Shown here in pieces: positions 37,727 through 46,443 of a DNA stretch of 64,000 nucleotides. Source of the DNA: Streptomyces sp. R44 (GTDB lineage Bacteria > Actinomycetota > Actinomycetes > Streptomycetales > Streptomycetaceae). The notes under the pieces were generated by a model. It was not told the origin of the DNA. It made no database searches and saw only the letters and a program-made list of their open reading frames with translations. How positions within the stretch are numbered: the first letter of the stretch is position 1; the number at the start of each line of letters is the position of its first letter. Location: NCBI RefSeq assembly GCF_041053105.1, contig NZ_CP163444.1, forward strand, positions 4,402,001-4,466,000. Direction: 5' to 3'. The translations under genes were made by a program, and so were the position numbers.

Positions 37727-37731
37727 TGGGC

Positions 37732-39684
37732 TCAGCCGATCTTCACGTTCTTGTCGATGGTGGTCTGGTCGATCTCGGAGGTACGGACGGTCACCTGGAT
37801 CTTCCATTCGCCCGGCATGGGGATCTGGACGCCGCTCGCGCTCCAGTGTCCGGTCTGGATCCGGTCGGGGGCGACGGGCAGCGGGCCCACGTCCTTCGCC
37901 TCCAGGGTGAGGGCGATCTTGATCTCGGGGACGTCCAGCGGCTTGCCGTTGGGGCGCTCGACGAAGATGTGGAGCGCGTTGGCGCCGGTGCGTCCGGGGT
38001 CGAAGGTGAGACGGACGACGCCCTTGCCGTCGACGCCGCCGGTGTCGAAGGGCAGCCGGATGTCGACGGGCCGGTCGGGCACGGCGGCCGGGCCGGAGGC
38101 GGAGGTGGCACGGCCGGCCTCCTCCTCGGTGCGGCCGGGCTCGGTCGAGGTGAGCACGGTGGTGACGGCGAGGAGGACGACGGCGACGGCGGCCTCGGTC
38201 AGCACCGAGCGGCGCAGACCGGCCCGCTCGGGGTCGGCGTCCCGCTCCCGCTTGCGCCGGGCGGTGGCGACGGCGGCCCGCTGCCGGGCGAGCTGCGCGG
38301 CCCGCTCGGGGTCGACGGCTTCGGCGGGTTCTTCGGAGCCCTGCGCGGCCTCGGCGTCCTGCGCGGTCTCCTGCGCGGCCTCGTCCGCGCCCTCCTCCGG
38401 GTCTCCGTCCGCTTCCGGGTTTCCGTCCGCTTCCGGTGTCGCCTGGTCGGCCAGGCGTCGGGTCCAGCGGCGGGAGATCCAGGCGATGCCGATGAGGACC
38501 GCCATGAGACCGATCTTGACCAGGAGCAGCTGGCCGTACCGGGTGCCGGTCAGCGCGGACCAGGAGCCGACCTGGCGCCAGGACTGGTAGAGCCCGGTGG
38601 CCGCGAGGACGGCCACGGAGCCGAAGGCCACCTTGGAGAAGCGCTCGACCGCGGAGCGCTCGACGGACGGCGCCCGGTAGAGGGCGACGAGCAGCACGGT
38701 GAGGCCGCCGAGCCAGGCGGCGACGGCGAGAAGGTGCAGGATGTCGACGGGCATGGCGATGCCGGGCTGGAGACCGGTCGAGGCGTGCTCGGCCAGGGCC
38801 CAGGTGCCGGCGATGCCGGCGGCGACGACGGTGCCGCCGAGACCGAGTCCGAAGGCGAGGTCCTTCTTCTCCTTCGGGTCGGTGCGGCGGGCGTAGGCGC
38901 CGAAGAGGACGGCCACGAAGAGCGCGGCCGCGCCGAGCAGCAGCAGCCGGGAGGTGAGCGCGGCGCCGGTCTTCGTCTCCAGGACGGCCTTCAGGCCGGC
39001 CAGGTCGAAGGCGTCGGAGAGCTTCCCGGAGCCGGTGTACGGGCTGCGCAGGAGCAGCATCGCCAGGGTGGCGCCGGTGAGGGTCAGCCAGCCGCGGACG
39101 ACGGTCTGCTGGACGGGGCGGACGCTCGCGCCGCGCGGCCAGCAGGCCAGGACGAAGGCGCCGCCGCCGACGAGGACGGCGAATCCGGCGTACGAGAGGT
39201 AGCGGGCGATGCCGTAGAGGGCGCCGACGAGGCCGCCCCCGGGCGCCCGGTCGGGCAGGGCGACGGAGGTCTGGGAGGGAGCGCCGATGGAGAAGGTGAA
39301 CGCACCGGCGACGGGGTGGCTGTCGGACGAGACGGCCTGCCAGGCCACGGTGTACGTGCCGTCGGGCAGTCCGGCGCGGAGCCCCACCCCGTACCGGACG
39401 ACGGAGCCGCTGCACAGGTCGCGTATCTCGCCGGTGTCGGCCCGGCGGCCCGCCGGGTCGAGGACCCGGATGGCGTCGGCGCTCATGGCGACCTGTTCGG
39501 AGAAGGTCAGGTTGACCTCCTTGGGGGCGGTGGCGACCACCGCCCCGTCCTTCGGGTCGCTGCCGGTGAGCGCCGCGTGCGCGGAGGCGGGGGCGGCGCC
39601 GGCGAGCAGCGTGCCGAGGAGCGCGGCCGCGAGGATCAGCAGCCGTGCCAGGGCGTTGCCGAGGCGCGGGGCGGTGGTTGTCAT
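37732..39684 (-). CDS. CopC/CopD/YtkA-domain copper protein
   Basis: This 650-residue membrane protein combines several copper domains. After a signal peptide, the CopC domain starts with the mature AHAALTGSDP, whose His36 provides an amino-terminal copper site; a second His lies in SSDSHPVAGAF. A CopD region of about eight helices follows (residues ~150-420). A charged acidic/basic linker leads to another helix and a C-terminal extracytoplasmic YtkA-like beta domain (about 555-650). It is predicted to bind copper outside the membrane and move it inward. It lies between pcu(A)C and dtpA in the copper operon. Confidence 0.9.
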   Translation of the reverse strand: MTTTAPRLGNALARLLILAAALLGTLLAGAAPASAHAALTGSDPKDGAVVATAPKEVNLTFSEQVAMSADAIRVLDPAGRRADTGEIRDLCSGSVVRYGVGLRAGLPDGTYTVAWQAVSSDSHPVAGAFTFSIGAPSQTSVALPDRAPGGGLVGALYGIARYLSYAGFAVLVGGGAFVLACWPRGASVRPVQQTVVRGWLTLTGATLAMLLLRSPYTGSGKLSDAFDLAGLKAVLETKTGAALTSRLLLLGAAALFVAVLFGAYARRTDPKEKKDLAFGLGLGGTVVAAGIAGTWALAEHASTGLQPGIAMPVDILHLLAVAAWLGGLTVLLVALYRAPSVERSAVERFSKVAFGSVAVLAATGLYQSWRQVGSWSALTGTRYGQLLLVKIGLMAVLIGIAWISRRWTRRLADQATPEADGNPEADGDPEEGADEAAQETAQDAEAAQGSEEPAEAVDPERAAQLARQRAAVATARRKRERDADPERAGLRRSVLTEAAVAVVLLAVTTVLTSTEPGRTEEEAGRATSASGPAAVPDRPVDIRLPFDTGGVDGKGVVRLTFDPGRTGANALHIFVERPNGKPLDVPEIKIALTLEAKDVGPLPVAPDRIQTGHWSASGVQIPMPGEWKIQVTVRTSEIDQTTIDKNVKIG

Positions 39685-39708
39685 CTGTGTGTCACTCCGT
39701 CAACGAGC

Positions 39709-40161
39709 TCAGTGCTGCTGCGGGTTGTGGTTGGGGGCTTCGACGGGAAGGTCGACCTTGATGGGGTCGGACTTCTCGAAGTGGAGCTCGACGGCGACCT
39801 TCTCGCCCTGCTTCGGCTTCGACTTCAGTGCCATGAACATGATGTGGCTGCCGCCGCGTTCGAGCTTCAGCTCCCCGTTCGCGGGGATGTCGAAGGACGT
39901 CACCTGCTGCATCTTCTGGTTCTTCGTCTCGTGCAGGGTGATGTCGTCCGAGAGCGAGCTGCTGACGGAGGTCAGTTTGTCCGCGCTGCCGCTGTCGTTC
40001 TTGATGGTGAGGAAGCCGCCGGCCATGTCCATCACCGGCTGGGGCATGAACGCGCCGCTGACCTGCAGATCGGGCTTGCTCCCGGAGGACGAGCACCCGG
40101 TCAGTGCGAGAGCGGCGGCGAGCGCCACGGCGGCGGACAGGGCGGTGGTGCGGCGGGTCAC
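39709..40161 (-). CDS. PCu(A)C copper chaperone lipoprotein (ECuC type)
   Basis: This is a 150-residue lipoprotein with lipobox LTGC (Cys23). The Cu(I) motif is recognisable: His77 and Met84 (HETKNQKM), and His106 with Met108 (HIM). This family loads the CuA site of cytochrome oxidase together with Sco. In S. lividans the protein from this locus is called ECuC and passes copper to Sco. The start GTG 40159-40161 overlaps the Sco stop codon (GTGA), so the two are translated together. Confidence 0.93.
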   Translation of the reverse strand: MTRRTTALSAAVALAAALALTGCSSSGSKPDLQVSGAFMPQPVMDMAGGFLTIKNDSGSADKLTSVSSSLSDDITLHETKNQKMQQVTSFDIPANGELKLERGGSHIMFMALKSKPKQGEKVAVELHFEKSDPIKVDLPVEAPNHNPQQH

Positions 40162-40874
40162 GGGTTCTCCCCCTTGATGATCTTCGGCAGGTCCTTGGCG
40201 TAGTCGTCGACGCTCGCGTCCTCGCCGTACAGGACGTAGCCCTGGTCGGTGGTGGGCGAGAAGGCGATCACCTGGGCGCCGTGCATGGAGACGACGTTGC
40301 CGTCCTTGTCCTTGGTCGCCGGGTCGATGCCGATGCCGATCTGCCGGGCGCCCGCCTGGATGGCGGAGAAGTCGCCGGTGAGGCCGGTGAAGGAGGGGTC
40401 GCCGGCGGCGGGCAGCCACTTGGCGAGCTCGGCGGAGGTGTCCCGCTCGGGGTCGGTGGTGACGAAGACGACCTGGAGCTTGTCCTGGTCGGCCTTGGGG
40501 AGCTGCTTCTTGGCGATGGCGATGTTGCTCATCGTCAGGGGGCAGACGTCGGGGCAGTGCGTGTAGCCGAAGTAGATGAGGGTCGGCTTGCCCTTGGTGC
40601 GCTCCCGCAGGTCGTACTTCTGGCCCTTGGTGTCGGTGAGGACGAGCGCGGGCTTGGTGAACGGCCGGTCGAGGACGGTGGCGGCCTTGGTGGAATCGGT
40701 GCCGCCGGACACCTCGGCGACGGCCGAGGAGCCCGAGGGCTTGTCGTCGTTGCCACCGAGGCCGACGGCGGCGGTGACGCCGATCGCGGCGACGATCGCG
40801 ACGGCCGCGATGACCAGCGGCGTGCGCCGCCCGGGACGGTCCGTTGCCGTCCCGGGCGTCTTCTGCTCAGACAT
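40158..40874 (-). CDS. sco: Sco1/SenC copper metallochaperone
   Basis: This 238-residue thioredoxin-fold chaperone is anchored by an N-terminal helix (residues 19-40). The copper ligands are present: CPDVC (Cys107, Cys111) and His198 in SMHGAQV. Sco delivers copper to cytochrome c oxidase and, in S. lividans, is required for GlxA activity and development. It lies 36 bases after the YcnI gene and overlaps the PCu(A)C gene. Confidence 0.95.
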   Translation of the reverse strand: MSEQKTPGTATDRPGRRTPLVIAAVAIVAAIGVTAAVGLGGNDDKPSGSSAVAEVSGGTDSTKAATVLDRPFTKPALVLTDTKGQKYDLRERTKGKPTLIYFGYTHCPDVCPLTMSNIAIAKKQLPKADQDKLQVVFVTTDPERDTSAELAKWLPAAGDPSFTGLTGDFSAIQAGARQIGIGIDPATKDKDGNVVSMHGAQVIAFSPTTDQGYVLYGEDASVDDYAKDLPKIIKGENP

Positions 40875-40910
40875 GGTGCTTCTTCCGGGTTTCGGGTGGG
40901 GGTCCGGCCG

Positions 40911-41678
40911 TCAGGCCGAGCGGCGGCGGCCGGCGAGGACGCCGAAGGCGATACCGGCGACACCGATGAGGATGCCGACGACACCGAGGACGCGCGCCGT
41001 GGTGTCGGTGGACGAGGAGGAGGCGGTCTCCTCGTGGTCGGCCGTCTCGTGGTCGTGACCGGCCTTCTCGTCCGTCCCCGCCGAGGCCGACGCGGACGGG
41101 GCGGCGCCGCCGCCGTGGTGGTCGGCGGAGGCGGCGGAGAGCTTCAGGACGGGGGCCGGGTTCTCGGGCTCCTCGGCGCCCTCCTTCTGCTCCTCGATCC
41201 AGCGCACGACCTCCTTGTTGTCGTACGTCTGGATCGCCTTGAGGACCAGTTCGTCGGTGTCCTCCGGCAGCTGGCCGAGGGAGAGCGGGAACTGCTGGAA
41301 CTGGCCGGGGCCGATCTTCGAGCCGTCGGCGGTCCAGGTGACCTTGGAGACGGCCTCGTTGATCTTCTTGCCGTGCAGCTCCAGCGGCTTGCTGAGCTTG
41401 CTCTTGGTCACCTCGGCCTTCCAGCCGGGGAGGGGCTGCGGCATGACGGAGGCCAGCGGGTGGTCGAGCGGGAAGTTGACCTCGAGCTTCACGGTGGAGG
41501 CGTTGTCGCGCTCGTTCGGCACCTTGATGTTGACGGTCGCGTAGCCGCCCTTGGCCGCCTCGCCCTGCGGCTGCACGCTGACGTGCGCGAAGGCGGTGCC
41601 GGACAGCAGCACCACGGAGGAGAGGGCGATGCCGCCGGCGAGGGCGGCGCGGGTGACGGAGACACGGGACATGCTCAT
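40911..41678 (-). CDS. YcnI-family (DUF1775) copper-binding membrane protein
   Basis: This 255-residue exported protein has a signal peptide ending at AFA. The mature protein starts HVSVQPQGE, giving the amino-terminal His32 that binds copper in YcnI. The domain contains the conserved PNERDNASTVKLEVNFP and PGWKAEV segments. A His-rich stretch (HHGG, GHDHETADHEE) precedes the C-terminal anchoring helix. ATG 41676-41678 gives MSMSRV; ATG 41672 is an alternative. It leads the downstream sco-PCu(A)C-copCD-dtpA genes. Confidence 0.9.
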   Translation of the reverse strand: MSMSRVSVTRAALAGGIALSSVVLLSGTAFAHVSVQPQGEAAKGGYATVNIKVPNERDNASTVKLEVNFPLDHPLASVMPQPLPGWKAEVTKSKLSKPLELHGKKINEAVSKVTWTADGSKIGPGQFQQFPLSLGQLPEDTDELVLKAIQTYDNKEVVRWIEEQKEGAEEPENPAPVLKLSAASADHHGGGAAPSASASAGTDEKAGHDHETADHEETASSSSTDTTARVLGVVGILIGVAGIAFGVLAGRRRSA

Positions 41679-41804
41679 GGCAGAAGACACTCCAGCTCGA
41701 AAGATCACAGAGAGGTGAGGGCGTCGGCGCGCCGGGGGACCGGAGTCCCGCACAGGCGTACGGACAGGCGCGGCCCACTCCCGTCGAGCGGTGAGCGGTC
41801 CGCG

Positions 41805-42590
41805 TCAGGCTGCGAGAACGCAGTCGGCGGCCGGGGGGCCGCGCCTGATCACCGTGTGCTGAAGGGCCTCGGCCACCGGCGGCGGCGAGGAGTCGGAGGT
41901 CGTACGGAGGGTCCGCCGCGGTCCTGTGCGCGGCGCCGCCGGCAGTCCGGCGAGCAGGGCCCGTACGAGACGGAGCGCGGCCCGCAGGGAGCGCACGAGG
42001 GCGCATTCGGCGAGCTCCGTGGCGCCCTGCTCGGAGAGCTCCACGAGCCGGCCGAGGGCGCGGTCGCCGCGGCGCAGCAGCCAGCCCGTGGCCAGCGCGG
42101 CCAGGAGGTGGCCGAGGAGCATGGGCAGACCCGGCACCAGCTCACCGGCGGGCGCGGTCGCCATCGCGGCCGTGTGGCCCATGTGGGCGTGCGCGGCGGC
42201 GGCCGGGTCGACTCCGGCGTCGGTGAGGATCCGGGTGGCGTCGGTGGGGCTGAGGGACGCCGTCCCCGCTCCGCAGACCAGCCGGGCGGCCATCCGGACG
42301 AGGGCGTCGTCGGCCTGGCCGCTCAGGGCGAGCTGCCGCTGGCCGAGCCCGAAGAGGACGTGCAGGCCGAGCTGCCCGCCGGCGAGGGCGCCGACGACGA
42401 AGCCGAGGGACCGCTCCCGGCCGGTGAAGAGCACCGTGATGCCGAAGACGCCGAGGAAACCGGCGACGACGGTCCACAGGGCGATGCCCGCGCAGGCGGC
42501 GAGGGCGTGGCCCAGCGCGGACAGCACGACGCAGACCGCGGTGAACACCGCGGCCCTCAGCAGCCGTGGAGCGAGCGCGGGGGCAGTCAT
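41805..42590 (-). CDS. Polytopic membrane protein upstream of the copper operon
   Basis: This 261-residue protein has four to five hydrophobic segments in the first 175 residues, a histidine-bearing stretch HAHMGHTAAMATAPAGE between helices, and a hydrophilic C-terminal 85 residues with two closely spaced polar helices. I do not recognise a named family. The His/Met cluster and the location 126 bases upstream of the YcnI gene suggest a copper-related role; this is inference. Confidence 0.7.
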   Translation of the reverse strand: MTAPALAPRLLRAAVFTAVCVVLSALGHALAACAGIALWTVVAGFLGVFGITVLFTGRERSLGFVVGALAGGQLGLHVLFGLGQRQLALSGQADDALVRMAARLVCGAGTASLSPTDATRILTDAGVDPAAAAHAHMGHTAAMATAPAGELVPGLPMLLGHLLAALATGWLLRRGDRALGRLVELSEQGATELAECALVRSLRAALRLVRALLAGLPAAPRTGPRRTLRTTSDSSPPPVAEALQHTVIRRGPPAADCVLAA

Positions 42591-42793
42591 GGCGGGCCCA
42601 TCATCGCACCACGCACCGCACCGCCATGAGGCAGGTCCGGAAGGTCACCCTTGGGCCTCTTCGCGGTGACATACACCGACGCGGCCGCACGGTCATCCGC
42701 CGAACGAGCGCTCTTGACGCCTCCCGGTGCTTACGGACCGTCCGCTCCGGCAATAGGTATCGGTATGTCGAGCCGCTGCCGGGAGGCTGGAGC

Positions 42794-43240
42794 ATGAGCA
42801 TCTGGTGGTCACTCCATCTGCGGCGCGAGGCCGCGAGCGTGCCGCTCGCACGGAGGCTTCTGCTGGGCACGATGGAGACGGCGGGTGTCGATCCCGACGT
42901 GTCGTACGAGTTGTCGGTCGCGCTGACCGAGGCGTGTGCCAACGCCGTCGAGCACGGCGGCGCGCACGGCCCCCGCGAACAGGGCGGGGCGTACCGGGTG
43001 ACGGCGTACCTGGACGGCGAGACCTGCCGCATCGAGGTCGCCGATTCGGGTCCGGGCTTCCCGGGAAGCGCCGTCCCGGCCGTCCCGTCCGACGAGGCCG
43101 AGCACGGCCGGGGGCTGCGGCTGATCGAGGAGCTGGCCGATCACGTGCAGTTCGGGAACCGCTCGGGCCGGGGCGGGGCCGTGGTCAGCTTCGACAAGAT
43201 CCTGAAGTGGCGGGACAGCCCCTCGCTCCTCATGGCGTGA
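42794..43240 (+). CDS. RsbW-like ATP-binding anti-sigma factor kinase
   Basis: This 148-residue protein is a single HATPase_c domain of the SpoIIAB/RsbW type. The N box is LTEACANAVEHGG, the G1 box IEVADSGPGF and the G2 box EHGRGLRLIEELAD. Such proteins bind sigma factors or phosphorylate anti-sigma-factor antagonists; a large set exists in Streptomyces. ATG 42794 has a GGGAGG site. The gene is divergent from the copper-locus membrane protein. Its TGA stop lies in the first copy of a 13-bp repeat. Confidence 0.88.
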   Translation: MSIWWSLHLRREAASVPLARRLLLGTMETAGVDPDVSYELSVALTEACANAVEHGGAHGPREQGGAYRVTAYLDGETCRIEVADSGPGFPGSAVPAVPSDEAEHGRGLRLIEELADHVQFGNRSGRGGAVVSFDKILKWRDSPSLLMA

Positions 43241-43287
43241 CGTACGGGTGTGACGTACGGGTGTGACGTACGGGAGTCACGTACGGG
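43237..43287. repeat. 13-bp direct repeat, four copies, starting at a stop codon
   Basis: GTGACGTACGGG occurs at 43237, 43250 and 43263, with GTCACGTACGGG at 43276. The first copy contains the RsbW-like gene's stop codon. Confidence 0.9.
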
Positions 43288-43290
43288 GAA

Positions 43291-43320
43291 GGGCCCCCGC
43301 CGGTCGGTCGGCGGGGGCCC
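43291..43320. terminator. Strong terminator between the RsbW-like gene and pepP
   Basis: A perfect 12-bp stem (GGGCCCCCGCCG and complement) with a 6-base loop, followed by TTCGTCT. It serves two convergent genes. Confidence 0.85.
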
Positions 43321-43343
43321 TTCGTCTCCAAACTACGCGGGCG

Positions 43344-44810
43344 TCAGCCCTTCAGCGCGGCCATCCACGCCTCGACCTCTTCGGCGCGCCGTGGCAGCGC
43401 GTCCGAGAGGTTCCGGTTGCCGTCCTCCGTGACGAGGATGTCGTCCTCGATCCGGACGCCGATGCCGCGGTACTCCTCCGGCACGGTCAGGTCGTCGGCC
43501 TGGAAGTAGAGACCGGGCTCGACGGTCAGGCACATGCCCGGCTCCAGGGTGGTGTCCACGTACTTCTCGGTGCGCGCGGCGGCGCAGTCGTGGACGTCCA
43601 TGCCGAGCATGTGGCCGGTGCCGTGCAGGGTCCAGCGGCGCTGGAGGCCGAGCTCAAGGACGCGCTCGACCGGGCCCTCGACGAGGCCCCACTCGACGAG
43701 CTTCTCGGCGAGGACGCGCTGGGCGGCGTCGTGGAAGTCGCGGTAGGCGGCACCGGGCTTCACCGCGGCGATGCCGGCCTCCTGCGCCTCGTACACGGCG
43801 TCGTAGATCTTGCGCTGGATCTCGGTGTACCGGCCGTTGATCGGCAGGGTGCGCGTGATGTCGGCGGTGTAGAGCTCGGTGGTCTCCACGCCGGCGTCGA
43901 GCAGCAGCAGGTCGCCGGAGCGGACCGGGCCGTCGTTGCGGACCCAGTGCAGGGTGCAGGCGTGCGGGCCGGCGGCGGCGATGGAGCCGTAGCCGATGTC
44001 GTTGCCCTCGACGCGGGCGCGCAGGAAGAACGTGCCCTCGATGTAGCGCTCGCTGGTGGCCTCGGCCTTGTCGAGGACCTTGACGACGTCCTCGAAGCCG
44101 CGGGCGGTGGAGGCGCAGGCCTTCTCCAGCTCGGCGATCTCGAAGTCGTCCTTCACGAGGCGGGCCTCGGAGAGGAAGATCCGCAGTTCCTCGTCGCGCT
44201 CGGCGGTGACCTTGTCGGTCAGCGCGGCCTCGATGCCGGCGTCGTGGCCGCGGACGGCGCGGACGGGGCCGGTGGCCTCCTTGAGGGCGTCGGCGAGCTC
44301 GCGCACGTCCTTGGCCGGGACGCCGAGGAGCCGCTCGGCCTCGGTGAGGGAGTGGCGGCGGCCGACCCACAGCTCGCCCTGGCCGTCGAGCCAGAACTCG
44401 CCGTTCTCGCGGTTGGAGCGCGGCAGCAGGTAGATCGTGGCCTCGTGGCCGTCGGCGGTGGGCTCAAGGACGAGGACGCCGTCCTGGGTCTGGTCGCCGG
44501 TGAGGTACGCGTACTCGGTGGAGGCGCGGAAGGCGTACTCGGTGTCGTTCGACCGGGTCTTCAGGTTCCCCGCGGGGATCACCAGGCGCTCGCCCGGGAA
44601 GCGGGCGGAGAGCGCGGCGCGGCGGGCGGCGGTCCTGTCGGCCTGCGCGATCGGCGCGAGGTCGTGCAGTTCGGTGTCGGCCCAGCCGGACTTCATGTTC
44701 TCGGCGAGCTCGTCGGACACGCCCGGGTAGAGGCCGTTCTTCCGCTGCTTGATCGCCTGCTCTTCGGTCTCGGTCTCTTCCGGGGTCTCCGGGGTGAGCT
44801 CCTCGGCCAC
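43344..44810 (-). CDS. pepP: Xaa-Pro aminopeptidase P
   Basis: This 488-residue cytosolic metallopeptidase removes N-terminal residues preceding proline. The N-terminal domain (about 1-215, with an acidic Glu/Thr-rich start) precedes the pita-bread catalytic domain. All five metal ligands are visible in context: LLLDAGVE, YTADITRTLP, HGTGHMLGMDVHD, LTVEPGLY and RIEDD. The start has an AGGAGG-like site. It is a housekeeping gene, followed by a repeat-bearing spacer and the PP2C gene on the same strand. Confidence 0.94.
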   Translation of the reverse strand: MAEELTPETPEETETEEQAIKQRKNGLYPGVSDELAENMKSGWADTELHDLAPIAQADRTAARRAALSARFPGERLVIPAGNLKTRSNDTEYAFRASTEYAYLTGDQTQDGVLVLEPTADGHEATIYLLPRSNRENGEFWLDGQGELWVGRRHSLTEAERLLGVPAKDVRELADALKEATGPVRAVRGHDAGIEAALTDKVTAERDEELRIFLSEARLVKDDFEIAELEKACASTARGFEDVVKVLDKAEATSERYIEGTFFLRARVEGNDIGYGSIAAAGPHACTLHWVRNDGPVRSGDLLLLDAGVETTELYTADITRTLPINGRYTEIQRKIYDAVYEAQEAGIAAVKPGAAYRDFHDAAQRVLAEKLVEWGLVEGPVERVLELGLQRRWTLHGTGHMLGMDVHDCAAARTEKYVDTTLEPGMCLTVEPGLYFQADDLTVPEEYRGIGVRIEDDILVTEDGNRNLSDALPRRAEEVEAWMAALKG

Positions 44811-44913
44811 GGGTCTGCCTCCTCTTGGTACGACACTGAACCCCCACCATCGTACGGTCGTGCGGAAGGGGGCCCAGGGCCGGAAGACCCATTACCGGAG
44901 TGTCACATTCCGG

Positions 44914-44988
44914 TCACTCGAAGCGTGCTCACTCGAAGCGTGCTCACCCGCGGCCCGGTCGGTCGCGGCCCGCTCACTCGAAGCGCGC
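44914..44988. repeat. 15-bp repeat derived from the end of the PP2C gene
   Basis: TCACTCGAAGCGTGC occurs twice in tandem (44914-44928, 44929-44943). It recurs with one change at 44974-44988, where it is the last four codons plus TGA of the PP2C gene on the minus strand. Confidence 0.85.
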
Positions 44989-46443
44989 CGCCAGCAGGAC
45001 CACGTCCTCGCCGTCCACGGCCGGGTCCAGGCCCTCGGGGAGCAGGGTCCGCAGGACGTGGTCGGCGACCGCGCCCGGGTCGCCCCGGTCGGCCTTCGGC
45101 ACGCTCGCGGCGGCCGCGTGGAGCCGCGCGAAGGCCCGGTCCATGGCGTCGCCGGTACGGCGCAGCAGCCCGTCCGTGTAGAGAAGCACCGTTTCTCCGG
45201 GTGCCGGGGACAGCTCGACGCTCGGCGCCTCCCAGCAGGAGAGCATCCCGAGCGGGGCCGAGAGCGAGGTCTCGACGAACTCGGTGCGGCGGTCGCCGAC
45301 GACCAGCGGCGGGGCGTGCCCGGCACCGGCGAGGACGATCCGGCGCTGTGCCGGTTCCGCGTACGCGAAGAGGGCGGTCGCCGAGCGGGCGGGTTCGGTG
45401 AGCCGGAGCAGGAGCTCCAGGTCGGAGAGGACGGCGACGGGGTCCTCGCCCTCCATCACCGCGTACGCCCGCAGGGAGGCGCGCAGCCGCCCCATGGCGG
45501 CGAGCGCGCTGGGGCCGGTGCCGGAGACGGAGCCGACGGACAGGCCGAGGGCGCCGTCGGGCAGCGGCAGCGCGTCGTACCAGTCGCCGCCGCCCATCGG
45601 GCCGGTGCGGTGACGGGCGGCGAGCTGGACGCCGGGGACGCGGGGGAGGCGGCTGGGGAGCAGTTCCTCGGCGACGGTGGTGACCTGGACGCGGGCGCGC
45701 TCGACCTGGAGGAGCCGGGCGAGCTGCTCGGTGGCGGAGCGGCCGTAGAGCCCGATGAGGTGGCGCTGCCGGTCGGTGGGTTCGGCGGGCTCGTCGTAGA
45801 GCCAGACGACCGCGCCGAGCCGGCCGGCCTCCTCGGTGGCGAGCGGGAGGGCGTAGCTGGCGGCGTAGCCGAGGCGGGCGGCGACCTCGCGGTGGCGCGG
45901 GTCGAGGCCCTCCTCCGTCCGGACGTCGCGGATGGCGATCGGATCGGGGACGCGCTCCGGGTGCCCGGGATCGGGCAGGCCGTCGAGGAGGCGGCCGTAG
46001 CTGGTGGCACCGCGCGGGACGGTCTCGATGGTGCCGAGGTCGGAGTGGGCGAGGCCGAGGCCGATGGTGCTGGCGGGGCCGTGGCCGTCGGCCGGTTCGA
46101 GGACGGCCATGCCGCGACGGGCGCCGACGAGGGCGGCGCCGGCGCCGAGCACCTCGCGGAGGGCCTCGTCGAGGGAGGCGGTCCTGATGAGGCGCTCGGT
46201 GAGTTCGTGGAGGGTGGTGAGGTCGGAGACCCAGGAGGCGAGCCGGTCCTGGATCAGGGCTCCGGGTGGGAGGGCCGTGTCGGCGGGACCCGCGGCCGCC
46301 GGGACCCCGGGGAGGGGCGCCGTAGTGTGCGGGGGCCCCGGAACAGTGGAATCGATTCCAGCCACTTTCGGCAGGTGTGGGGCGCTCATGTCAGTCGGCT
46401 TTCCGACCGGTGCGTTTGACGCCATAGCATCGCAAACCCCCAT
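44974..46443 (-). CDS. SpoIIE/RsbU-type PP2C phosphatase with GAF domain
   Basis: This 489-residue protein has an N-terminal GAF sensor domain (about 85-235) followed by a PP2C-like SpoIIE domain. Metal-binding motifs are ARHRTGPMGGGDWYDALPL (first Asp), SVGSVSGTG (the usual DVxGHG is altered), and LLYTDGLLRR with the late VDGEDVVLLAARF. Such phosphatases reactivate anti-sigma-factor antagonists and so oppose RsbW-like kinases, two of which are nearby (42794, 49945). The replacement of DVxGHG by SVGSVSGTG removes a usual metal-ligand Asp. ATG 46441-46443 was chosen; an internal ATG near 46424 is possible. Confidence 0.87.
   Translation of the reverse strand: MGVCDAMASNAPVGKPTDMSAPHLPKVAGIDSTVPGPPHTTAPLPGVPAAAGPADTALPPGALIQDRLASWVSDLTTLHELTERLIRTASLDEALREVLGAGAALVGARRGMAVLEPADGHGPASTIGLGLAHSDLGTIETVPRGATSYGRLLDGLPDPGHPERVPDPIAIRDVRTEEGLDPRHREVAARLGYAASYALPLATEEAGRLGAVVWLYDEPAEPTDRQRHLIGLYGRSATEQLARLLQVERARVQVTTVAEELLPSRLPRVPGVQLAARHRTGPMGGGDWYDALPLPDGALGLSVGSVSGTGPSALAAMGRLRASLRAYAVMEGEDPVAVLSDLELLLRLTEPARSATALFAYAEPAQRRIVLAGAGHAPPLVVGDRRTEFVETSLSAPLGMLSCWEAPSVELSPAPGETVLLYTDGLLRRTGDAMDRAFARLHAAAASVPKADRGDPGAVADHVLRTLLPEGLDPAVDGEDVVLLAARFE

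Noticed and set aside
35387..38590. 1067-codon open frame on the plus strand
   Set aside because: It runs antisense through pheA, dtpA and copCD, all of which have intact catalytic motifs. The translation has no recognisable domain.
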